Below are positions 55,868-64,000 of a DNA stretch of 64,000 bases, in pieces (within the stretch, counting starts at the first letter, position 1; each line of letters opens with the position of its first letter). Under the pieces are notes generated by a model that saw only the letters and a list, made by a program, of their open reading frames with translations, was not told where the DNA came from and made no database searches. The DNA comes from Strigamia acuminata (taxonomy: Eukaryota > Arthropoda > Chilopoda > Geophilomorpha > Linotaeniidae): the NCBI GenBank assembly GCA_949358305.1, contig OX442316.1, forward strand, positions 6,200,001-6,264,000, written 5' to 3'. The position numbers and the translations under genes were made by a program.

Positions 55868-58389
55868 TTAAGCATGTACTTCTTGCACATCAGCGCCCAG
55901 GTTGGGATTAATCAGCCGTCCGCAGAACATAATAGCGCCACTTCGATTATCTTTGACAAATAGGAGGAAAGGATGGTCTGCTCTAAATTCACCGCGGCAA
56001 AACGTGATCATTGGTTCGGACGCCTCGCTTCCTCCCTCGCTCACTTCAAGAAAAGCTTTGTGCAAAAAGGCAGAAAGGAACAAATCTTTCTTGCCCGTAA
56101 TTCCCGATAAATTCGCCTTGTTTTCATTAAATAGATCACTCATACCCATACTACTCAAAATATCTTTGAGAGATAATGAGGATTCTATTTTAAATTTCGG
56201 TAACGACAAAATTACTATGGTGGGGTACACATACCGGTAAGTCATTAAACGTTCCAATTCTGAAACGGTAAGTGTTTCTTCCAATGCCTTTAACCCATTA
56301 ATGTCATGTGGTAGGATAACAAACATGCTAAAGTTTCCTCCCACATATGGTAATTCGATTATTTTACAGTGTAGTGTATCGACCTCCACGTATCTAAAGA
56401 CAGACGTTATGTGCATGAAATCCGTCATTACTGCCTTGTTAACATCTAGGTAGAAATTATGAGCATTTGTGCGATCAGGTTCAAATGGCTGGTGCCAATT
56501 GCCTTTAAAGTAGATCGCGTTCACCAAAACCAAACGTGTAAGACCATTTAGTATCCCTGGTGGAATCAAATCTTTGATTTTCGTTTGGGTTTGTTCTTCT
56601 ACCCACTTATTAATCTCTAATCGAATTTTTTCAGCGTCTGAACCAAAATCAACGACAGTCGATGAAGTATTGTAATGTTCTTCCAATACGCCTCTGAAAT
56701 CTGCCAAAATGTTTGTATTGTTGTGGACGTACATTCGATTAGCAATGTGTAATTTTATGGCAGAATCCTGTGGGCCTAGAATAGAATCAATAATTTCATG
56801 GAATGCTTCGTTAATGGATGTATCGGTGGTGAATGATGATCCCAACTTGAGGACATCTTTCATCTGTTTTGCAGTGTCTTCTTTGGCGCCAGCTAGAGTC
56901 ATAGCTAGCGCCACACTAATGCTGAGTGGACTGAAAAATAAATTTTCAACGTTTCCAGCTACACTTTGCTGAAAAAGTAAATCAAAAGAGAATTAGTAGA
57001 TTTACTTTTGGGTTTTACACACTCTTCGCGGGTTGTCATTTTACCCGGTAAAGATCCCAGGTGAATTCAAGGCCTTTTGTGATTAATATACCGACGTTGG
57101 AATCCTCGGAATCGTCGGAATCTTCTGCCACTTCTTGCACAGCAGCGCCCGGGTTGGGATTAATCAGCCGCCCCCAGAACATGATAGCGCCACTTCGATT
57201 ATCTTTGATGAATAGGAGGAAAGGATGGTTTGCTCTAAATTCAGGCTCTTCGCAATCTAACGTAGGCATTCCAGCTGTTGATGCGGCCGCCTCGCTTCCT
57301 TCTTCGTTCACTTCAAGAAAAGCTTTGTGCAAAACGGCAGAAACAAACAAATCTTTCTTGCCCGTAATTCCCGATAAATTCGCCTTATTTTCATTAAATA
57401 GATCACTCATACCCATACTACTCAAAATATCTTTGAGAGATAATGAGGATTCTATTTTAAATTTGGGTAATGTCAAAATTACTTTGGTTCGGTTCAAATA
57501 ATTCATTAAACGTTCCAATTCTGAAACGGTAAGCGTTTCTTCCAATGCCTTTAACCCATTAATGTCATACGGAAGGATAGCAAACATGCTAAAGGTATCT
57601 CCCACATATGGTAATTCGATTATTCTACAGTCTAGATTATCGTCCTCCCTGTATCTAAAGTAAGCCGTTATGTCCATGAAATCCGTCATTACTGTTTTGT
57701 TATCATCTAGGTAGAACTTACGAGCATGCGTGCGATCAGGTTCAAATGGCTGGTGCCAATTGCCTTTAAAGTAGATCGCGTTCACCAAAACCAAACGTGT
57801 AAGATCATCCAGTATTGGTGGAATCAGTGGTGGAATCAAATCTTTGATTTTCGTTTGGGTTTGTTCTTCCACCCACTTATTAATCTCTAATCGAATGTTT
57901 TCAGCGTCTGAACCGAAATCAACGACAGTCGATGAAGTATTGTAATGTTCTGCCAATACGCCTCTGAAGTCTGGCAAAATGTTTGCATTGTTGTGGACGT
58001 ACATGCGATTAGCAATGTGTAATTTTATGGCAGAATCCTGTGAGCCCCGAAGAGAACCAATAATTTCATGGAATGCTTCGTGAATGGCTGAATCGGTGGT
58101 GAATGATCCCAACTTGAGGACATCTTTCATCTGTTCTGCAGTGTTTTCTTTGGCGCCAGCTAGAGTCATAGCTAACGCCACACTAATGCTGAGTGGACTA
58201 AAGAATAAATTTTCAACATTTCCAGCTACACTTTGCTGAAAAAGTAAAACAACAGAGAATTAGTAGATTTACTTTTGGGTTTTACACACTCTTCGTGGGT
58301 TGTCACTTTACCCGGTAAAGATCCCAAGTGAATTCCAGCCCTTTTAGGGCTAATATACGAACGTTGGAATCGTCGGAATCTTCTGCCAT
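55868..58389 (-). CDS. Two-domain (double) serpin, locus 4
   Basis: Exons 58389-58312, 58235-57045 and 56968-55868 give about 789 residues in phase 0. The N-terminus is only 26 residues (MAEDSDDSNVRILALKG...), lacks a signal peptide, and is 12 shorter than in the other loci. Domain 1 loop: EEGSEAAASTAGMPTLDCEE. The linker VAEDSDDSEDSNVGILITKG is an evident copy of exon 1. Domain 2 has the same shortened loop as locus 3 (GGSEASEPMITFCRG). Loci 3 and 4 are close duplicates on either side of the NLR and protease genes. Confidence 0.87.
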
Positions 58390-59542
58390 GTTTGAGGTGT
58401 TGGCACTGTCAGATCTCCAGTAATGACACACGAATTGATTTCAACAGATAAATGTTGCTTTTAATCTCCAGGCGTTAGTCAAAGTTACAACTCGTACGAT
58501 AATCATTTAGCTTTTCACCAAATGTTCATCATGTCTCTTCTTAATGTTCTTTTAGAATTGCTCGTGTTCTATCATTATTGTCTTTTTACATTTTTGCGCA
58601 TATTGTTAGTTGTCAATACATTGTATAATTTTATTTCAGTTTTCACACGAGTCACAATAAAAATATGCGATCATTTACATGTTTATTAGAATTAATGATT
58701 ATTATTAATCGAATCATAACAGGCACTGATGTCATAATTTGTCGCTAGTTGGCGCAGTTGTACCAATTATATAGAATTATATTGCAAAACACATGGCGCC
58801 GTTTCTAATGCGAGATTATTTTATTTTTATCTTAAAAACTTTTATTTATATGAGCTAAAGTTTTTTCAGATTGCAACATTAAACCCAGCAATAAAAACTA
58901 AATTTTGAATTCGTTATATTGTGGTATTTGTATATTTGTATAAGTGTTTGCCTATATACTATATGTGCCATAGTCTCGGTTGAATTCTTTGAAAAAATTT
59001 ACTTAATTTAATTATTCGTTACAGGGACGGTGGATAAGTTATAGCAGAGTCTATTGACTCTAGTTGTAGTGTATAGAAGCGCCACATCTTAGTCCTGTGG
59101 CGAAATTTAGTTAATGACGCACCATCTAATCATTAGCGCGCAACATTCAAACCTAATTTACGAAGTAATTTCCAAGATTTGTCTAGCTTTAAAAGAATGA
59201 TTTTAATTTCATTCCGCATAAAGAGGATATCCATTGTATATTAAAGTAAAAAAAATTTAAAAATTATTATGATGCGGTTTGTCATTTTAGATACCGTAAT
59301 AAAAAAAAATCATTTTTTAAAACAATAAAACAACTTCGTTTATTAAAGTAGACACAAAGCATTTCTTTTCTGACAAAATGAATAGGTAGAAATTTAAAAC
59401 AATCAATAAATTTTCCAACTTTCATAAAAGTACATATTTTCAATGATACATTCATTTTAATTTTTTATAAAATATTTTTAAGATGACAATACACGATTTT
59501 TGTGACAATTTATTTATGAAATCAGTTTAAATGAAAACAACA
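58390..59542. other. 5' flank of serpin locus 4 and inverted 3'-flank copy
   Basis: Serpin promoter-side sequence to about 58850, then sequence matching the complement of 9540-9710, then at 59060-59165 a fragment of the NLR upstream repeat. No gene seen in the rest. Confidence 0.5.
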
Positions 59543-59999
59543 TTAGCCGTAGGAACCACCACCAATGGAGCCCTTGTGGTGTCCACCACCACCCTTTCCA
59601 TATCCACCACCTCCATAATCACTACCACCTCCTTTGCCATATCCACCGCCTCCAATGCTTCCACCTCCTTTGCCGTATCTACCACCACTGGAGTGGCCAC
59701 CTCCATAGTGACCACCACCTCCTTTGCCATATCCACCACCACTGGAGTGGCCACCTCCTTTGCCGTATCCACCACCACTGGAATGACCACCTCCATAGTG
59801 ACCACCACCTCCTTTGCCATATCCACCACCTCCTTTGCCATATCCACCGCCTCCAATGCTTCCTCCGCCACCATAACCAGTAGCCACTACATAAGTTATG
59901 GCTACAAATAACACAGTGTAAAGTAGAAGCTGAAAAATTATTTTATCAGTAATTTCCGTGTTTAAAAATTATTAATGGTCTTACCTGTCGTGCAGACAT
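59543..59999 (-). CDS. Secreted glycine-rich protein (GYGKGGGG repeats)
   Basis: Exons 59999-59985 (MSARQ) and 59929-59543 join in phase 0 to about 133 residues. A signal peptide (LLLYTVLFVAITYVVA) is followed entirely by repeats of GGYGKGGG, GGGHYGGGHSSGG and similar. Such proteins are typical of arthropod cuticle, silk-like secretions or, less often, antimicrobial peptides. The Lys/His content is consistent with any of these. A TATA box lies upstream. Confidence 0.88.
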
Positions 60000-60044
60000 T
60001 GTGAAAATAGATGTTTTCTCACTGCATGTGCACTATACAAGCTG

Positions 60045-60052
60045 CTTTTATA
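60045..60052 (-). promoter_or_regulatory. TATA box of the glycine-rich gene
   Basis: TATAAAAG on the minus strand, 46 bp before the start codon at 59999. Confidence 0.75.
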
Positions 60053-60330
60053 CCCTGAAACTGCTGATGTCATAGAGCCTTCACCTTTATTCCCAATTAT
60101 GAGTTATGACATTCATTTTCGCCGGTATTCATTAGCACTTTTTTCCAGATAAAAGTTCAAATAAATCAAGGATTTTTTTCTACAAATACTAGTTGTGTAA
60201 TTTTAAATGCGAGAAAAAAGTCGAGATTTAAATATTTAACCGATAAAACTGTTTTATAAACTGAATAAAATACATATGAATATACAGATTAACAGCACAC
60301 GAATAACAAGTCGAGAAATTCATGTTTTTT

Positions 60331-60906
60331 TTATTTTCTACCGTAACCGAAATTATCGTTTCCATGGTCGCCGCCGCCGCCGCCGCCGCCGCCATGTCCT
60401 TTGTCTAAAATGATGGGGATGGGTTCCTGTTCGTAATCTCCTCCTCCACCGCCACCTCCACCGCCATTTCCACCGCCACCTCCACCACCACCACCTCCAA
60501 CAACTCTTCCTTTTTCATGAATAGTGTGTTTGTATTCTATTTCTCCTCCTCCTCCTCCTCCTCCACCTCCTCCGTGTCCTTTCTCATCAATGGTGTGTAC
60601 GTGCTCTAATTCTCCACCTCCGCCTCCTCCGCCTCCTCCACCGACTTCAACGTTAACGTATCCACCTTTAGGTGGTAATTTGTATCCGTAAGAAGATGCT
60701 TCGGTGTATAAGACAATTGTCAAGAGAAGAAGAGCAATAGATGCCTAACACAGAAATTTATTTTAATACACATAAAAAAAATGCTATGTTGGGTTTGGTA
60801 TTCCACGAATATTGACAATTGCAATAAAATATCAAATATTGTGGGAAAATCCAACAAATTGTGCAATAAAAAAATAAGAAAAAGCTGTACTTACTTTCGT
60901 GTTCAT
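60331..60906 (-). CDS. Secreted glycine-rich protein with acidic spacers
   Basis: Exons 60906-60895 (MNTK) and 60744-60331 give about 141 residues. Signal peptide (ASIALLLLTIVLYTEA), then blocks of 8-12 glycines separated by conserved spacers: ELEHVHTIDEKGHG, EIEYKHTIHEKGR and YEQEPIPIILDKGHG. The same exon layout as the neighbour at 59543 (tiny first exon, signal peptide at the start of exon 2) suggests a common origin, but the spacers are distinct. Probably cuticular or structural. Confidence 0.87.
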
Positions 60907-60952
60907 GGTCAATTGAGTTGAATTTAAAAACTTGTTTTCCAGGATTTACTTG

Positions 60953-60960
60953 CTTTTATA
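60953..60960 (-). promoter_or_regulatory. TATA box of the second glycine-rich gene
   Basis: TATAAAAG on the minus strand, 47 bp before the start codon at 60906. Confidence 0.75.
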
Positions 60961-61973
60961 CACAGCTTCGAACCGAGTTAATGATATATTAGTGTCTCGT
61001 AATGCTACATGTACGACTAATACGTGACCAGATGCGCATTATTTACACTAAAATCATATTTTGCAATAATTTATACAAACATTTCTAAATTTTTTTTTAA
61101 TAATTTTTCATTTTTTTTTAATCTAATTTGTGTAGTTTAAAGCTCGTTTTTCTTTTCTTTTCACGGTCACGTTTGTGGAACTTTGCAATCATCATCAAGG
61201 CTTGTTACTTTTTTAAACTCGTGTTAATTTATTAAACTTTCAAGGTTAATATTTTTTTTAGACAAAAAAAAAGTGTTCTAAGTGCTGCAATATTTTTACA
61301 ACGTTTTCAAAAGAAAATAGAAATAAATCTATCTTCTTTGCTTGATAAGTATTGGAACAGCAATATTGTTTGTTTCTACGAAACTAATAAAACAATAAAT
61401 TTCTCCTTTTTGAACACTTGGTTCAAGGTCTTGATCACTTTTTCTTTTCATATCACGTATTTGAGGTTAAAAGTGCTGGCTGCTCTAGGCGAAATGCATA
61501 GCGAATGATGTAATTTAATGAGACAACGAAACAGTGATATGCATTTAATCAAACATTTATTTCAATAAGAAACTCATCGATTTTATTAAATTCCATAATC
61601 AACCTGAAAAACTCATTAAAGTTCTGTCTTCAAATAGAAATCTTCCTTTAACGACGTTTGTTTAATTCTTTTCCTACTGAAGGTCGAGTCAAAGGATGTA
61701 ATTAGTGAAAACAATACAAGGGTGAGAGAGTGAAATATGACTTGCCCGGCAGATTACCAGAGCATGTATGGGTGCAATAACTTTCGGTCGTAATTATACG
61801 ACAAAATTCATTTTGAAATCACTTACACACACTTCCTGAGACATCAAACATACAGTAGCTGACCTTGTAGTGGACACTGACACTTTCACCAGGTAAGTTG
61901 CACACGGAATAAATCATAAATAATCCTTTTAATTAATGCTAAGCTATAAACAACTTCTCATTAGGTTAACAAA
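60961..61973. other. Intergenic between divergent genes
   Basis: No gene seen. It must hold the promoters of the minus-strand glycine-rich gene and the plus-strand gene at 61974. Confidence 0.5.
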
Positions 61974-62782
61974 ATGAAATTCTTCTTTTTCCACTTTATC
62001 GTATCACTTTTACCATCAATGACGCTTCAATACCTAGTGTGGCCATCCTCGAAAGATACATCAACTGCAAAACCCTCTGCTTTGCCACTTGTAATGCCCA
62101 CACCCAATAAACCATTACCCCGACCTTCGCCCATAGTTTACAATCAACAAAATCCTCCAAGTCCTGCACCAATTTTAAGGGCAAACGACGCAGCTAGTAG
62201 TCATAATTATGCTGTGACTGCTGGTGGTTATGGTGGAGGTTACGGGGGTGTTCATGGTGGTGGAGACTATGGTGGTGGAGAAATGTATGGTGGAATAAGT
62301 GGATATGGCGGTTATAACAGCGGTGGATATGGTGGATATGGTGGAATGGATCAGTATATTGATGGATTATCAACTTATGCACCTAGGTTAAGTACAACCA
62401 TAATGGCTTTGGGATTTTTGGCTTTTGGCGCTCAAGTTATCAGTTTAATTGTGATGGCTATTAATAACAACAATAACAACAATAATGGAAATGGTAACAC
62501 TGGGAATGAGGGCACTTTAGGCGAAAGATTTACGAGAGATGTTTTGTCTTTGGATGATAATATTATACGTGATGGTAATGAAAGTTTAATTTGCCAATTA
62601 AAAAGTGAATGTGAAAGGTATTAAGTTCAGACATTTACTGTGTGTATAAAATAATACTGATTTTATTATGTTTTAGACACATTTATTACGGTCCTGTGCA
62701 ACAACTTCTATTAAATCTCATGAGTAAAATTTGCCAGCTTCCGTTTCCTGCGTGCAATAATCGCAACATGTCGCAAGAATAG
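61974..62782 (+). CDS. Secreted/membrane Gly-Tyr-rich protein, unknown family
   Basis: Exons 61974-62617 and 62677-62782 join (AG+A) to about 249 residues. Signal peptide MKFFFFHFIVSLLPSMTLQ, a Pro-rich stretch, then GGYGGGYGG-type repeats. A hydrophobic segment (STTIMALGFLAFGAQVISLIVMAI, about 141-165) and an Asn run come next, followed by paired cysteines CQLKSEC and CQLPFPAC near the C-terminus. The spliced second exon is needed for the last cysteine pair. Shares this C-terminal cysteine plan with the next gene. Function unknown; the hydrophobic segment may be a membrane anchor. Confidence 0.78.
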
Positions 62783-63199
62783 CAACTGGAGCGCCGCAAA
62801 AATAATCAAAAATCAAAACTTGACGTGAAACTGCTTTTTTGCCATTAGTTAATTGATAATGACGGTTTATTATGTAATTAATATTAAATATACATAAAAA
62901 CATGTTGTGTACTTTAATATTTTTAGTCATAAAAATGATGTAACTTACAGAATGGAAGTTAGAATATAAATCCAGCATTAAAGATTAGCGCAGACACTGA
63001 AGTTCCTTTGCAATTTTTTTTTCTTTCGGACTCTACGTAGCGGGTATTTAAATATAATTGCAATTAATTTCGCTCTTACATAACTGACGGGTCATTATGG
63101 GATTAAGTAAGCCAAGCATGCCACGTGAATAGCATATAAACAAGCTGCGAGAGAGCAACACGATGATTAATGACTTGGTCTTGTCACTTGTTACAAGCA
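62783..63199. other. Intergenic
   Basis: No gene seen; a GCATATAAACAAG TATA-like box lies near 63131-63143, upstream of the next gene. Confidence 0.5.
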
Positions 63200-63981
63200 A
63201 TGCGCTGGAATTTGTTTTATATCATTTCAGGTTTATTTTTTATTTTTTCTCCATGTGTGGTGAAATCGTTCTTTGCACCAAAGAAATCCTTAATGAAAAG
63301 TGCAAATGCTCTTCGATGGCTCAGAAGACACGGTAAAGTGATGTACTTAATTGAATTTTAATTTTAATTTTAATATTGTTTTTTTTTTTTCAAACTTACG
63401 TTCAGAGTTGGATGAGTCTTCTTCCACTGCTTCACCTTCCGATTCCACCAATTCTGTTGATCGTTTGACTCTAATGGCTTTTGGAGTATCATTACTGCAA
63501 ATAATGCTGCATGCTTTGAATGAAAAGACAAACAAAGAAGCACAATTCGAACCGACGACGACTACGTTAGTTCCAGTGGAGGCTGATCAGTCAGATTATG
63601 TGAATAACGTGGTGGAAATGATTTCGAATGCAACGAAGTTTACAGAGAAAATGACAATGAATAATCATGTTTGTAGTCAGCGAGCAAAGTGCGACATGGA
63701 ACGAAAATGGCGACAGTTAACATCAAGTGTGCGGTCAGTTGTGGAGAGATCTTTTAGGTAATTGAAGGGAATGACAAAATCTAAGCTATACGTAAGTAAA
63801 AATAAGTAAAATTGTTATTTTTCCTTTAAGGAATACGTCTTATTTGGATAAACCCATTTGGAAATTATCAATTCGTCCTCATAAAGATGTATGCGCACTT
63901 CTATATCCAGAATGTCCAATTTCAAAATATTCATCTTATTTAATGAGTAATTATTTAACGAGTGCTGCTAAATTAGGATAG
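63200..63981 (+). CDS. Secreted/membrane protein, related to upstream neighbour
   Basis: Exons 63200-63332, 63406-63757 and 63831-63981 join in frame to about 211 residues. Signal peptide MRWNLFYIISGLFFIFSPCVV, a basic helix (SLMKSANALRWLRRH), a Ser-rich linker, a hydrophobic segment (LTLMAFGVSLLQIMLHAL), then CSQRAKC and CALLYPEC. The C-x5-C ... C-x6-C pattern and the position of the hydrophobic segment match the gene at 61974, so the two are probably tandem paralogues, although this one has no Gly-rich block. Family not recognised. Confidence 0.78.
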
Positions 63982-64000
63982 TTTAGGAGGAATATTTATT

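Noticed and set aside
59531-59911. Plus-strand Ser/Thr-rich frame of 126 residues
   Set aside because: Mirror image of the glycine-rich repeats; lacks the TATA, splice and signal-peptide evidence of the minus strand.

Overview
This is a gene-rich, AT-rich piece of an arthropod nuclear genome, most likely a hexapod. Genes carry short GT-AG introns. The contents point the same way: a CYP4-type P450 relic, secreted glycine-rich proteins, S1 serine proteases, serpins, a Ty3/gypsy LTR element, a Copia fragment and short TIR elements. I cannot name the species. No rRNA, tRNA or CRISPR array was seen.

Layout: 1-6262 holds a dead CYP4-like P450, a 16-bp minisatellite and weak orphan exons. 6263-11481 is a two-domain serpin gene followed by serine-protease remnants. 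11482-23820 is a complete 12.3-kb Ty3/gypsy element on the minus strand, inserted in a serine-protease exon. 23821-26087 holds the rest of that protease and a decayed small-peptide gene. 26172-28120 is a ten-exon type I membrane protein with fibronectin-III-like domains. 28985-46743 contains a broken serpin, a second two-domain serpin, a truncated protease, an intact membrane-anchored protease, a third protease cut off by Copia sequence, and a third two-domain serpin on the minus strand. 46744-49960 is a NACHT (NLR-like) gene. 51168-53679 is another intact membrane-anchored protease. 55868-58389 is the fourth two-domain serpin. 59543-63981 has two secreted glycine-rich genes and two related small secreted or membrane proteins.

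The main observation is that the serpins are not ordinary single-domain genes. In all four loci the first serpin exon has no stop after its serpin domain. It runs into a linker that repeats exon 1, ends at the same splice donor as exon 1, and is followed by a second complete serpin exon. Phase-0 joining gives four intracellular double-headed serpins of about 790-850 residues. In two loci the linker visibly contains translated former 5' UTR, which shows how the fusion arose. These genes alternate with duplicated serine-protease genes that have a signal peptide, a full catalytic triad and a C-terminal membrane anchor. The cluster has been reshaped by tandem and inverted duplication, TE insertion and a small templated inversion, so it looks like a fast-evolving protease/inhibitor locus, with an NLR-type ATPase embedded in it.

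The LTR element is also unusual. Gag and Pol are linked by a textbook -1 frameshift heptamer, and a third, GC-rich, two-exon ORF of about 790 residues sits where env would be but has no envelope features.
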